From: Amycolatopsis sp. MtRt-6
GTDB taxonomy: Bacteria > Actinomycetota > Actinomycetes > Mycobacteriales > Pseudonocardiaceae
Direction of reading: 5' to 3'
DNA: 64,000 nt
NCBI RefSeq assembly: GCF_017308975.1
Contig: NZ_JADWPD010000013.1
Span: forward strand, 124,001 to 188,000
Shown: in pieces, positions 42,152 to 50,909 of the stretch
Layout: every line of letters begins with the position of its first letter
Position numbering within the stretch: position 1 is the stretch's first letter
The notes under the pieces: model-generated
Seen by the model: the letters and a program-made list of their open reading frames with translations, nothing else
Told to the model about the DNA's origin: nothing
Database searches by the model: none
Position numbers and translations under genes: made by a program

Positions 42152-43630
42152 CTACTTGACCTTGGTCACGATCGGGGCGGTGATCGGGCCGCCGTCGGCC
42201 CGGGCGAGCAGGCAGTAGAACTCGCGGCTGGGGTCTTCACCGGGCTCCGCCGGGGTCCGGCGCCACTCGGTTTCGGTGGGCACGAGCGCGCGGTAGGTCA
42301 AGTCCGCCCGGTTCTGCTCGGGCACGATCGACGACCGGAACGCGGTCGCGCACGCCGCTTCGGCACCGGCCGTCACGGCGGGCAGGCCGGGGTAGGCCGC
42401 GACCTTGGCGTCGCCGGAGCTCCAGTTCTCCACCGAGTGCAGGTTCCCGATCTCGTAGACCTCCAGCGTGTGGCTCTTGTCGCACTCGGTGTTGTTGTCT
42501 TTCCTGCTGATGATCGCGCCATCCTGGACGGGCCCGTTGTAGCAGCGGTAGTAGTCGGCGATGTCGGTGCGGATCTGCCCGCCGACGCCGTAGGTCATGG
42601 TCGGCTGCTTCTGCGGGTCGACGGCAGGCGTCTCGTAGGCCTTGCCCGCGAAGAAGCCGCCGATCAGGGCCGCCACGACCAGCACCGCGGCGGCGGTGAG
42701 CCACAGCGCACGGTGGGTTTTCGCCGGCGGCTGTGGCGCGGGGGCGCCGAGCATCGCGGTGCCGTGCGGCGGGGTGGGCCGCATGCCCTGCGCCGTGGTC
42801 AGCAGGTTCTGGGCCTGGGCGGCGGTCAGCCGCGCGTCGGGGTTGGCGACGAGCAGGCCGAGGATGGCCGCGGCGATCGGGCCCTGGCCGCGGGTGAGGT
42901 ACGGGACCTCGGTCATGATCGCGTGCAGCGTCGCGGCGGTGGTCGCGCGCTCGAACGGGATCGTGCCTTCGACGGCGAAGAACAGCGTCGCGCCGAGCGA
43001 CCACAGGTCGGAGGCGGGCATCGCTTCGCGGCCTTCGACGCGTTCCGGCGCCATGAAGGCGGGCGAGCCGACGATCATGCCGCTGGTGGTCAGCCGCGGG
43101 TCGTCGACGGCGTGGGCGATGCCGAAGTCGGTGAGCTTCACGCGGCCGTCCGGCGCGACGAGGATGTTCGCCGGCTTGACGTCCCGATGCACGATCCCGG
43201 CGGCGTGAGCGGCCTGCAGCGCGGCGAGCACCCGCTCCCCCAGCTGCGCGGCTTGCGCGGCGGGCATCGGGCCCCGCTGCCGCACGAGGTCGGCGAGGCT
43301 GGGCGCTTCGACGAGCTCCATGACGATGAAGGTGGTCCCACCGTCGGTGACGACGTCGTAGACGGTGACGATCGCGGGGTCGTTGAGCCGGCCCCCGGTG
43401 CGCACTTCGCGGAGCGCGCGTTCGGAGAAGACGGCGGCGGACTCGGCGTCGGGCAGCCGCAGTTCCTTGACGGCGACCTGCCGCCCGATGACCTGGTCCT
43501 GCGCCCGCCACACGACGCCCATCCCGCCGCGGCCGAGTTCGCCCAGGAGCAGGTAGCGGCCGGCGACAACCCGCTGACCAGGCGTGACGGGCGCCTGCGG
43601 CGGATAGGGGCGGGTCTGTTCGTCGGTCAC
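42152..43630 (-). CDS. Membrane Ser/Thr protein kinase (PknA/B-like)
   Basis: 492 residues. Hanks-type kinase domain at about 25-285 with Gly loop ELGRGGMGVV, Lys55 in VAVKELRL, catalytic loop HRDVKPANIL (148-157) and DFG at 168-170; all catalytic residues are present. A Pro-rich linker and one membrane helix at about 309-330 (LWLTAAAVLVVAALIGGFFAG) lead to an extracellular domain of about 160 residues with paired cysteines (YRCYNG, NTECDK, EAACATAF), unlike PASTA. The ligand is unknown. GTG start with AAGGAG upstream. Single gene. Confidence 0.9.
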   Translation of the reverse strand: MTDEQTRPYPPQAPVTPGQRVVAGRYLLLGELGRGGMGVVWRAQDQVIGRQVAVKELRLPDAESAAVFSERALREVRTGGRLNDPAIVTVYDVVTDGGTTFIVMELVEAPSLADLVRQRGPMPAAQAAQLGERVLAALQAAHAAGIVHRDVKPANILVAPDGRVKLTDFGIAHAVDDPRLTTSGMIVGSPAFMAPERVEGREAMPASDLWSLGATLFFAVEGTIPFERATTAATLHAIMTEVPYLTRGQGPIAAAILGLLVANPDARLTAAQAQNLLTTAQGMRPTPPHGTAMLGAPAPQPPAKTHRALWLTAAAVLVVAALIGGFFAGKAYETPAVDPQKQPTMTYGVGGQIRTDIADYYRCYNGPVQDGAIISRKDNNTECDKSHTLEVYEIGNLHSVENWSSGDAKVAAYPGLPAVTAGAEAACATAFRSSIVPEQNRADLTYRALVPTETEWRRTPAEPGEDPSREFYCLLARADGGPITAPIVTKVK

Positions 43631-43741
43631 GGTGCTCCTTCGGGCGGCGGTCGCGCAGATGCTAGTCGGACCGTCGCGGGAGGCTGCGGGTTCCGCGGAA
43701 TTCGTGACCGGGCGAGGTTCTCCCCCGGTGGAGAAGTGACG

Positions 43742-44983
43742 TCAGCCGGCGAAGGTGAGGTAGATCAGGACCAGGTTCAGCGTGATGATGACCGCCGCGA
43801 TCACCGAGGCCGCCACCGTGGTCGCGCGGCGGTTCGTGTCCTCGCCCATCAGCGACCGGTCCGCCGTCAACCTGATCAACGGCACCAGCGCGAACGGGAT
43901 CCCGAACGACAGCACCACCTGCGACACCACCAGCGCCGCGCTCGGGTCGGCGCCCAGTGCCAGCACCAGGATCGCCGGGGTCAGCGTCACCAGGCGGCGC
44001 AGCACCAGCGGAATCCGCTTGTGCAGCAACCCCTGCATGATCATCGCGCCCGCGTACGCGCCCACCGACGTCGAGGCCAGGCCCGACGCCAGCAGGCCGA
44101 TCGCGAACATCAGCGCGATGCCCGGGCCGAGCGCCGACGCCACCGCGCCGTGGGCACCCTCGATGCTGTCCACGCCCTCCTGCCCCTGCAGGTTCGTCGC
44201 CGCGAGCAGGAGCATGCCCAGGTTCACCGCGCCCGCCAGCAGCATCGCCAGGCCGACGTCGACCCGCGTGGCGCGCAGCAGGCGCCGGCGCCGGATGCCT
44301 TCCGGGCGGCCGTGGCGGTCGCGGGCCAGGCCCGAATGCAGGTAGACCGCGTGCGGCATCACCGTCGCGCCGAGCATCGCCGCCGCGATGAGGATGCTGC
44401 CCGCGCCGTCGAACTTCGGGACCAGGCCACCCAACGTCGACGCGGCCGACGGCGGCTCGACGAACAGGCTCGCCAGGAAGCCCACCGCGATCACCAGCAG
44501 CAGGCCGGTGATCACCCGCTCGAACGTCCGCTGACCGCCGCGGTCCTGGACCGCCAGCAGCGTCAGCGACACCGCCCCGGTGATCACGCCGCCCACGATG
44601 AGCGGCAGGTCGAACAGCAGGTTGAGCGCGATCGCGCCGCCGACCACCTCGGCCAGGTCGGTCGCGATGGCGACGATCTCCGCCTGCGCCCAGTAGGCCA
44701 GCCGGGCCGGCCGGGACAGGCGGCCGCGCAGCGCCTCCGGCAGCGACATCCCGCTGACCAGGCCGAGCTTGGCCGACAGGTACTGCACCAGCACCGCCAT
44801 CAGGTTCGCCGCGACGATCACCCAGACCAGCAGGTAGCCGTAGCGGGCGCCGGCGCTGATGTTGGAGGCGACGTTCCCGGGGTCGACGTAGGCGATTGCG
44901 GCGACGAACGCCGGCCCGAGCAGGGCCGACCCCGTGCGCAGGCGCGTCGCCAGTCTCGGCCGGACAGCCTCGGTCACAGCCAT
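43742..44983 (-). CDS. mntH: Nramp family divalent metal transporter (MntH type)
   Basis: Proton-coupled Mn(II)/Fe(II) importer, 413 residues, eleven membrane helices. The metal-binding helix-1 motif is DPGNVASNI at about 35-43 and the helix-6 motif MPHAVYLHS at about 202-210 (Met and Ala/His as expected). ATG at 44983 is chosen for GAGAGGTGG upstream; a longer frame would run through the operator region. The DtxR/MntR-like palindrome at 45026-45046 indicates metal-dependent repression. Confidence 0.92.
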   Translation of the reverse strand: MAVTEAVRPRLATRLRTGSALLGPAFVAAIAYVDPGNVASNISAGARYGYLLVWVIVAANLMAVLVQYLSAKLGLVSGMSLPEALRGRLSRPARLAYWAQAEIVAIATDLAEVVGGAIALNLLFDLPLIVGGVITGAVSLTLLAVQDRGGQRTFERVITGLLLVIAVGFLASLFVEPPSAASTLGGLVPKFDGAGSILIAAAMLGATVMPHAVYLHSGLARDRHGRPEGIRRRRLLRATRVDVGLAMLLAGAVNLGMLLLAATNLQGQEGVDSIEGAHGAVASALGPGIALMFAIGLLASGLASTSVGAYAGAMIMQGLLHKRIPLVLRRLVTLTPAILVLALGADPSAALVVSQVVLSFGIPFALVPLIRLTADRSLMGEDTNRRATTVAASVIAAVIITLNLVLIYLTFAG

Positions 44984-45025
44984 GACGCCACCTCTCGAAA
45001 ACCGGATGTCGGGGACCCTAAACCG

Positions 45026-45046
45026 AAGTTTAGGCATGCCGAACTT
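45026..45046 (-). promoter_or_regulatory. DtxR/MntR-type operator of mntH
   Basis: A 21-bp imperfect palindrome centred on GGCATGCC, with AAGTT and AACTT at its ends, 43 bp upstream of the mntH ATG. Overlapping it, CCTAAAC and GTTTAGG (45017-45034) form a second perfect inverted repeat. The TTAGGCATGCC-like core is of the DtxR-family kind; which metalloregulator binds is inference. Confidence 0.65.
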
Positions 45047-45110
45047 TCTTTTTCAAGGGTGACTGCGCCCACCCCGGTCCCCGGATACCCAGCGAAACGG
45101 CCGCGAAAAG

Positions 45111-45506
45111 TCAGGCGTGCGCGACCTCGTGGCCGGACTCGCGCAGCGCCGCGACCGCGTGGTCGAGGTCGCCGGCCCGGACCAGGACGTGGTCGGTGTC
45201 GTACGTCGACATCGAGAACAGCGCCACCCCGGCCGCGGCCAGCTCCGAGGCCAGCGCCGCGATGATGCCGGTCAGCGTGAACTCCAGCGGGCCGCGGACC
45301 GACAGCAGCCGCCAGCCGTCCTCGGCCGCGGTGGCCCCGCCGGGCGCGCGGCCCGCCGGGCAGATGACGGACAGCTCTTCGGGCGTCCGCGTCACCGACA
45401 CGAACGCTTCGCCGGGCTCGAACAGCTCGGCGGGCACCGCGGCGTCCGCGGGCAGCCGCACGACGGCGTACTCGCCGGGCCGGACATCGATCGCGAGTCG
45501 CTTCAT
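45111..45506 (-). CDS. ACT domain protein
   Basis: 131 residues with two ACT-like halves. The first (RLAIDVRPGEYAVVRLPADAAVP) and the second (FTLTGIIAALASELAAAGVALFSMSTYDTDHVLV) match the tandem ACT arrangement of amino-acid-sensing CASTOR-like proteins. ACT domains usually bind amino acids; here no catalytic domain is attached, so a sensory or regulatory role is only inferred. The ATG shares one base with the thyX stop (TGATG), so the two are translated from one message. Confidence 0.8.
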   Translation of the reverse strand: MKRLAIDVRPGEYAVVRLPADAAVPAELFEPGEAFVSVTRTPEELSVICPAGRAPGGATAAEDGWRLLSVRGPLEFTLTGIIAALASELAAAGVALFSMSTYDTDHVLVRAGDLDHAVAALRESGHEVAHA

Positions 45507-46258
45507 CAGCCTTCCAGCACCTTCGGGCTCGTGGCGATTTCCGTGCCGTCGGGCAACGTCGAGATGGTGAAGTCCGCGAACACGTTCGCCGCGGCCTTCT
45601 GCAGCTGCCGCAGGCACTCCACGGCCAGCTCGCGGATTTCGACGTCGGCGTGCTCGGTCGCGCGCATCGCGACGAAGTGCCGCCAGGCGCGGTAGTTGCC
45701 GGTCACGACGATCCGCGTCTCGGTCGCGTTCGGCAGCACCGCGCGCGCGGCCTGGCGGGCCTGCTTGCGGCGCAGCGTCGCGCCCGGGACGTCGGCGAAC
45801 TTCTCCTCGAGCCCGGCCAGCAGCTCGGTGTAGGCGTCGACGCTCGCCCGCGTCGCGGCGACGAACTTCTCGTGCAGCACCGGGTCGTTCGCGATCACCG
45901 CCGGCTCGACGAACTCGGCGTCGCGTTCCGGCACGTACCGCTGCGAGAGCTGGGAGTAGGAGAAGTGGCGGTGCCGGATCAGCTCGTGGGTCAGCGACCG
46001 GGAGATGCCGGTGATGTAGAAGGTCACCGAACCGTGCTCCAGCACCGACAGGTGGCCGACGTCGATGATGTGCTCGAGGTAGCCGGCGTTGGTCGCGGTG
46101 GCCGGGTTCGGCTTCTGCCACGACTGGTAGCAGGCGCGGCCGGCGAACTCGGCGAGCGCTTCGCCGCCGTCGGCGTCGGTCGACCACGGCACATCCGGTG
46201 GCGGAAAGAACTCGGTCTTCGCGATCAGCTGCACTCTGGGTGACACGGTTGCGGTCAC
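45506..46258 (-). CDS. thyX: Flavin-dependent thymidylate synthase
   Basis: FAD/NADPH-dependent conversion of dUMP to dTMP with methylene-tetrahydrofolate. 250 residues from GTG at 46258, with AAGGAG 8 nt upstream. The ThyX motif RHRHFSYSQLSQR occupies 95-107, and the C-terminal block RKQARQAARAVLPNATETRIVVTGN carries the dUMP-binding Arg and the conserved NxxR-type residues. Encoded in the rnj-dapA-thyX neighbourhood as in mycobacteria, here with a kinase and mntH inserted between dapA and thyX. Confidence 0.95.
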   Translation of the reverse strand: MTATVSPRVQLIAKTEFFPPPDVPWSTDADGGEALAEFAGRACYQSWQKPNPATATNAGYLEHIIDVGHLSVLEHGSVTFYITGISRSLTHELIRHRHFSYSQLSQRYVPERDAEFVEPAVIANDPVLHEKFVAATRASVDAYTELLAGLEEKFADVPGATLRRKQARQAARAVLPNATETRIVVTGNYRAWRHFVAMRATEHADVEIRELAVECLRQLQKAAANVFADFTISTLPDGTEIATSPKVLEG

Positions 46259-46346
46259 GTCAGCACTCCTTCTCCGGCTCCCGCGCAGCCTAACGGCGTG
46301 AGGGCCGTCACTCCCGGGGGACACGTGACACCACCGCCACCTTGAC

Positions 46347-46377
46347 TGATGTCACCAATGACGTCATAGTGATGTCA
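46347..46377 (+). promoter_or_regulatory. Triple TGAYGTCA operator over the RHH-gene promoter
   Basis: TGATGTCA (46347), TGACGTCA (46359) and TGATGTCA (46370) lie 11-12 bp apart, covering a CATAGT -10 element at 46363-46368 and reaching the ATG at 46377. Tandem short palindromes at about one helical turn are the usual binding mode of ribbon-helix-helix dimers, and the gene just downstream encodes one. Confidence 0.6.
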
Positions 46378-46892
46378 TGGACCTGACGCCGTACATCGCC
46401 AACCTTCGCGAGGACCTCGCGAACACGGCTGCCGCCGGGGACGAGCACACCCGGCGGGCGGCCGCGCTGCTGTCCTCCGCGCTCGAGCCCGCCGTCCGCC
46501 TGACCCTGATGAACGCCCTCGCCGACCTCGCCGCCGAGGTCACGGCCGCACTGCCGGGCCAGGTCGTCGACGTCCGGCTCGACGGCCGGGACGTCCGCGT
46601 CGTCGTCACCGGCACCGCCGAGGAGACGACGGCACGCGAGACACCACGTGACACCACACCGCCACCACCGATCGACGGCGGTGACATCAGCCGGATCACC
46701 CTCCGGCTGGTCGAGCAGATCAAGGGGCAGGCCGAACGCGCGGCCGCGGCCCAGGGCGTTTCGCTGAACACGTTCGTTTCGCAGGCGGTCCAGGGCGCGC
46801 TGGGACACGGCGGCGGCAAGAGCGGCGGCCAGAAGCACCACGGCAAGAGCGGCGGGAGCGGATCGCACCTGCACGGCTGGGTCGAAGGCTGA
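46377..46892 (+). CDS. Ribbon-helix-helix-containing protein
   Basis: 171 residues. An N-terminal helical region (DLTPYIANLREDLANTAAAG, then LEPAVRLTLMNALADLAAEV) is joined by a Thr/Pro linker (ETPRDTTPPPPIDGG) to a C-terminal Arc/CopG-like segment ISRITLRLVEQIKGQAERAA. The latter is followed by AAQGVSLNTFVSQAVQGAL, which has the strand-helix-turn-helix pattern (SLNTFVSQAVQ). The tail is Gly/Lys/His-rich (GGGKSGGQKHHGKSGG). It could be an antitoxin-like or HicB-like regulator, but no toxin gene is adjacent. It probably represses its own promoter and the following DUF4097 gene, 12 nt downstream. CATAGT 8 bp before the ATG implies a leaderless transcript. Confidence 0.65.
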   Translation: MDLTPYIANLREDLANTAAAGDEHTRRAAALLSSALEPAVRLTLMNALADLAAEVTAALPGQVVDVRLDGRDVRVVVTGTAEETTARETPRDTTPPPPIDGGDISRITLRLVEQIKGQAERAAAAQGVSLNTFVSQAVQGALGHGGGKSGGQKHHGKSGGSGSHLHGWVEG

Positions 46893-46904
46893 GGGGACGA
46901 GACG

Positions 46905-47828
46905 ATGAGCGAAGAACAGACCACACCGGCCGAAGAGCCCAACGACGAACTGGTCCGGATCGACGAGTTCGAGACCGACGTCCCGCTGGAACTCGACGTC
47001 AGCGTCACGATCGGCCGCGTCGAGGTCGTCCTCGATGGCGACTCCGGCGCACGCGTCGAGCTGCGGCACGACCAGGGCGAGCAGCAGCCGTGGGTGGCGG
47101 GGGTCAACAGCCTGCTGTCCTGGGTCGGCGAGCGCTTCGGCGACCAGCTGGGCGTCGACCCCGGCGCCTCCCCCGCCGAGGCGGTGCACCAGAGCCGGAT
47201 CGAGAAGCTCGGCAACCGCCTGGTCGTCCAGGCACCGAAGGCGTGGCAGCTGCGCAACGTCGCGCTTTCGGTGAAGGTGCACGCGCCGGCGGGCTCGCAC
47301 GTCGAGGTCCGGGCGGGCGCGGCGGACGTCACGGTGACCGGCTCGGCCGGCCGCGTCGACCTGCTGACCGGCTCCGGCGAGGTGAAGCTCGACCGCGCCG
47401 ACGGCTCGGCCACCATCCGCACCGGCAGCGGCGCCGTCAAGCTCGGCCCGACGCTGGGCGGGCTGCAGCTGCGCAGCGGCAGCGGCCACGTCGAGGCGTC
47501 GTCGATCACGGGGTCCGCGACGCTGGCCACCGGCACCGGCGACGTCTGGCTGGGCGCGGTCTCCGGCGAGGTGATGGCCCGCACCGGCAGCGGCGACCTC
47601 TCGGTGGCCGACGCCGCGTCGGGCACGCTCGACCTGATCACCGGCTCCGGCGAGGTCCGGATCGGCATCCGCGGCGGGACGACCGCCGAGGTCGACCTGA
47701 CCTCCAGCGGCGGCCGCGTCTCCAGCGAGCTGGACGTCGCCGACACCGCCCCCGAGGGCGGCGTGAAGCTGAAGGTCCGCGCCCGCACGGGCACCGGCAA
47801 CGCCGTGGTGACACGCGCGGCGGGCTGA
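46905..47828 (+). CDS. DUF4097 repeat beta-helix protein
   Basis: 307 residues, no signal peptide or membrane segment seen. After an acidic start, residues about 110-300 consist of short strands recurring roughly every 18-20 residues (GSGEVKL, GSGAVKL, GSGHVEAS, GTGDVWL, GSGDLSV, GSGEVRI). This is the DUF4097/adhesin-like beta-helix pattern. The role is unknown; relatives are cytosolic or surface-associated and are often coupled to regulators. It follows the RHH gene by 12 nt and GAGGGGACGAG precedes its ATG, so both are one operon, closed by two strong hairpins. Confidence 0.8.
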   Translation: MSEEQTTPAEEPNDELVRIDEFETDVPLELDVSVTIGRVEVVLDGDSGARVELRHDQGEQQPWVAGVNSLLSWVGERFGDQLGVDPGASPAEAVHQSRIEKLGNRLVVQAPKAWQLRNVALSVKVHAPAGSHVEVRAGAADVTVTGSAGRVDLLTGSGEVKLDRADGSATIRTGSGAVKLGPTLGGLQLRSGSGHVEASSITGSATLATGTGDVWLGAVSGEVMARTGSGDLSVADAASGTLDLITGSGEVRIGIRGGTTAEVDLTSSGGRVSSELDVADTAPEGGVKLKVRARTGTGNAVVTRAAG

Positions 47829-47853
47829 AACAACCGGGCCTCCGGCCCGGGCC

Positions 47854-47945
47854 GGGGGCTCCGCCACCCGGAGCCCCCGAAGAGCGGGCTGAGCAAGGGG
47901 GAAGGACGGGCCGTTCCCGGCAGGGGGTCGCCGGGGACGGCCCGT
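47854..47945 (+). terminator. Two tandem G+C-rich terminator hairpins
   Basis: GGGGGCTCCG (47854-47863) pairs with CGGAGCCCCC (47869-47878). Then ACGGGCCGTTCCCGGC (47906-47921) pairs with GCCGGGGACGGCCCGT (47930-47945) with one T-G pair. They end the RHH-DUF4097 operon and insulate the next one. Confidence 0.75.
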
Positions 47946-47970
47946 TCGCGCGAAATACCAGAGAAAGCGC

Positions 47971-48015
47971 TCCATCGAAATCCGGCGAAAGATTGATGAA
48001 TCCATCGAAATTCCG
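47971..48015 (+). promoter_or_regulatory. 30-bp-spaced direct repeat in the adenylation-operon promoter region
   Basis: TCCATCGAAAT recurs at 47971 and 48001, exactly 30 bp apart, in an A+T-richer stretch (47955-48060). The second copy is bracketed by GATGAA and TTTCATC. This could be a regulator site for the operon starting at 48119. No sigma-70 promoter was clear. Confidence 0.4.
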
Positions 48016-48118
48016 TTTCATCCGATTACACGAGGATTTTTCGACTTCGCTTTGAACAGATCGCGAGGCTGTCTCGTTCCCATCGGTTGACCGCGCCGAC
48101 CCGGCGAAAGGTGACCGA

Positions 48119-49654
48119 GTGACCGCGATGATCCACCCCGCCTCGCTGCGGGGCCTGACCACCGCCGACCGCGGGCTGTTCCAGCGGTTCGGCACCGGAA
48201 ATCCCGCCGAAGTCCCGTTCCACCGCATTCACGACGCCGTTTTGGCGCAAGCACGAGCCCGTCCGGACGCACCGGCCGTGCGGCACTTGGGGGAATCACT
48301 CAGCTATGCCGAACTCGATCGCCGGTCGGCCGCGCTCGCCGCCACCCTTGCCGGGCTCGGCGTGCGACCCGGTGACCACGTGGGACTGTTCCTCACCCGG
48401 TCGATCCCGATGGTGGTCGGCATCCTCGCGGTGCTCCGCGCGGGTGCGGCGTACGTGCCGCAGGACGTCCGGATCGCCCCCGCGTCACAGCTGCGGCACA
48501 TCGTGGCGACCGCGGGCATCGACATCGTCCTGACCACGCGGGAACACGCCGCCGCGCTGCCCGCGGGCCTCGGCCGGGTCGTCGCCGTCGACGGCGGGCA
48601 CCCGGACCACGAAGCTCCCTTCGTGACCGGCGGCGGTACCGCGATGGTGATCTTCACGTCCGGGACGACCGGACGGCCCAACGGCGTGCAGGTCACCCAC
48701 GCGAACCTCGCCAACGTCCTGCTGACCGCGCCGGGCTCGCTCGGCATCCGGCCCGGCGACCGCGTGGCGCAGCTGCTGAACATCGCCTTCGACATGGCTG
48801 CCTGGGAAATCCTCGGCACGCTCGCCCACGGCGGCTGCCTGCTGATCCGCGGCCGGGACATCGAAGAGACCGCCCGCGAGGCCGACGTCGTCATCGCCAC
48901 CCCGGGCGTACTGTCCACAATAGACCCGGGCGCCTGCCCGCGGGTGCGGACCGTCGCCGTGGCGGGCGAACGGTGCCCGGTCGCGCTGGCCGACGCCTGG
49001 TCGCGGCGGGCGCGCTTCCACAACGCCTGCGGCCCCACCGAAGTGACCATCGTCAACACCGTGCAGTGCTACGACCCCCGGCTCGGCAAGCTGACCATCG
49101 GCCGCCCGGTGCCGAACACCACGGTGTACGTGCTCGACGACGAGCTGAGACCGTGCCCGATCGGCCACGTCGGGGAGATGTGGGCGGGCGGCGCGTGCGT
49201 CACCGCGGGGTACGCCGGCAACGACGTCCTCACCGCCGAGCGCTACCGGCCGGACCCCTTTCTCGGCGGCGCGCACCGGATGTTCCGCACCCGGGACCTC
49301 GTCCGGTGGACCGCCGACGGCCAGCTGGAGCACCACGGGCGGACCGACGACCAGGTCAAGGTGCGCGGCTTCCGCGTCGAGCTGGACGCGGTCACCGCGA
49401 CGCTGGAGCGGGCGCCGGGCTGCGAACGGGCCACCACCCTGCTGTACGAAGGCGGGCTCGTCGGCTTCGTGACGCCCTCGACGGCCGAGCCGGAGCTTAT
49501 CCGCCGTTCGGCGGAAGCCGCGCTGCCGTACTACAGCGTGCCTGCGATGATCGTGCCGGTGGATCACCTGCCGCTCACCGAGCGGGGCAAGGTCGACCGG
49601 CGTGCCCTGCTGTCGCGTTTGGACAGTCGCGAGCCCGCGGAGACGGTGGCATGA
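48119..49654 (+). CDS. Stand-alone NRPS-type adenylation domain
   Basis: 511 residues, the size of one A domain without carrier or condensation domain. Core motifs: A3 MVIFTSGTTGRPNGVQ at about 176-191, A4 FDMAAWEILG, A5 NACGPTEVTIVNT at about 301, A7/A8 FRTRDLVRWTADGQLEHHGR and DDQVKVRGFRVEL, A10 Lys491 in ERGKVDRR. All residues for aminoacyl-adenylate formation are present. Pocket positions aligned by eye to GrsA read D, M, W, V, H, A, R, V with the Lys; this is no code I know, and the His and Arg hint at an unusual or acidic substrate (inference). GTG start with AAAGGTGA. Overlaps the reductase gene by 4 nt. Confidence 0.85.
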   Translation: MTAMIHPASLRGLTTADRGLFQRFGTGNPAEVPFHRIHDAVLAQARARPDAPAVRHLGESLSYAELDRRSAALAATLAGLGVRPGDHVGLFLTRSIPMVVGILAVLRAGAAYVPQDVRIAPASQLRHIVATAGIDIVLTTREHAAALPAGLGRVVAVDGGHPDHEAPFVTGGGTAMVIFTSGTTGRPNGVQVTHANLANVLLTAPGSLGIRPGDRVAQLLNIAFDMAAWEILGTLAHGGCLLIRGRDIEETAREADVVIATPGVLSTIDPGACPRVRTVAVAGERCPVALADAWSRRARFHNACGPTEVTIVNTVQCYDPRLGKLTIGRPVPNTTVYVLDDELRPCPIGHVGEMWAGGACVTAGYAGNDVLTAERYRPDPFLGGAHRMFRTRDLVRWTADGQLEHHGRTDDQVKVRGFRVELDAVTATLERAPGCERATTLLYEGGLVGFVTPSTAEPELIRRSAEAALPYYSVPAMIVPVDHLPLTERGKVDRRALLSRLDSREPAETVA

Positions 49655-50898
49655 CCGCGACGCTGCCCGCCACCGCGGAGTCCGTGCGGGCCCGGCTGAA
49701 GAAGCGGCCGTGGACCCACCACAACCGGCTGGCCGCCGCCGTGGTCGCCGGCAACGCCGTCGCCGCCACGGCCGGCCCGCTCGACCCCGGCGTCCTGACG
49801 TGGCTCGTGCTCGGAAACCTGACCCTGGCCGTGCTGATCCGCCAGCAGCTGGTGATCAACCTGCTGTTCCGGCTGGCCACCGCCGCGCCGCTGCGGCGTT
49901 CGCTGCGGCTGCGCTGGACGCTGGGCAAGGTCTACCACTTCGGCGGGCTGCACGTCGGCGGCACGCTCTGCGCCACCGTCTGGTTCTTCGTGCTCACCGG
50001 CGTGCTCACCGCCCGCGGCGCGCCGGCGCCGCTGCTGCTGACCACCTGGGCGATCGCGGTGGTCCTCACCGTCGTGATCGTGCTCGCGCTGCCGCCGCTG
50101 CGGGCCCGGCGGCACGACCTGTTCGAGCGCTCGCACCGGTTCGGCGGCTGGTCGCTGCTGGTGCTGTTCACCGTCCACTCGGTCCTGCTGGCCGGGCCGG
50201 GCTTCGTGGGCTCCGGTCCGTTCTGGGTGCTGCTGGTCGTCGTCACGAGCGTGGCGCTGCCGTGGCTGCGGCTGCGGCGGGTGCCGGTGCGGATCACCCG
50301 GCCGTCGCCGCACGTGGCGCTCCTGTCGTTCGACTACGGCGTCACGCCGTTCGCTGGTTCGTCGACGGCGCTGAGCCGGAACCCGTTGCTGGAGTGGCAT
50401 TCCTTCGCGAACGTGCCCGCGCCCGGGCGCACCGGGTTCCGGCTGACGGTGTCCCGGGCCGGCGACTGGACCGGTGCCCTGATCGACGACCTGCCGTCGC
50501 ACCTGTGGGTGAAGGGCATCCCGACCGCCGGGGTGGGCAACATCGACAAGCTGTTCCGCCGGGTGGTCTGGGTGGCGACCGGCAGCGGGATCGGCCCGTG
50601 CCTGCCGCACCTGCTGTCCGGGGAGACCCCCGCGCGGCTCGTGTGGTCGACCCGCCACCCCCGCCGCACCTACGGCGACGAGCTCGTCGACGAAATCCTC
50701 GCCGTCCAGCCGGACGCCGTCGTGTGGGACACCGACAGCGCCGGCAAACCCGATCTGGTCGAACTGGCCCTGAGCGCGCACCGGGACTTCGACGCGGAAG
50801 CAGTGATCTGCATTTCGAACAAGAAGACAACGTGGCACGTCGTCGAGGCGCTGGAAGCCCGCGGGATTCCGGCCTTCGGCGCGATCTGGGACTCGTGA
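49651..50898 (+). CDS. Membrane ferric-reductase-like oxidoreductase
   Basis: 415 residues. Five to six membrane helices at about 28-200 hold two His pairs: YHFGGLHVGG (His96, His101) and SHRFGGWSLLVLFTVHS (His162, His176). The latter His-x13-His spacing is that of b-type heme helices in ferric reductases. The cytoplasmic C-terminal half resembles an FAD/NAD(P)H module: EWHSFANVPAPGRTGFRLTV for flavin and VWVATGSGIGP (about 306-316) for the dinucleotide. Both are diverged from classical ferredoxin reductases. ATGA overlap with the adenylation gene and 11 nt to the hydratase gene mark one operon. It may pass electrons across or into the membrane on an adenylated or derived substrate; this is not established. 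Confidence 0.7.
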   Translation: MTATLPATAESVRARLKKRPWTHHNRLAAAVVAGNAVAATAGPLDPGVLTWLVLGNLTLAVLIRQQLVINLLFRLATAAPLRRSLRLRWTLGKVYHFGGLHVGGTLCATVWFFVLTGVLTARGAPAPLLLTTWAIAVVLTVVIVLALPPLRARRHDLFERSHRFGGWSLLVLFTVHSVLLAGPGFVGSGPFWVLLVVVTSVALPWLRLRRVPVRITRPSPHVALLSFDYGVTPFAGSSTALSRNPLLEWHSFANVPAPGRTGFRLTVSRAGDWTGALIDDLPSHLWVKGIPTAGVGNIDKLFRRVVWVATGSGIGPCLPHLLSGETPARLVWSTRHPRRTYGDELVDEILAVQPDAVVWDTDSAGKPDLVELALSAHRDFDAEAVICISNKKTTWHVVEALEARGIPAFGAIWDS

Positions 50899-50909
50899 GG
50901 GAGACAGGC

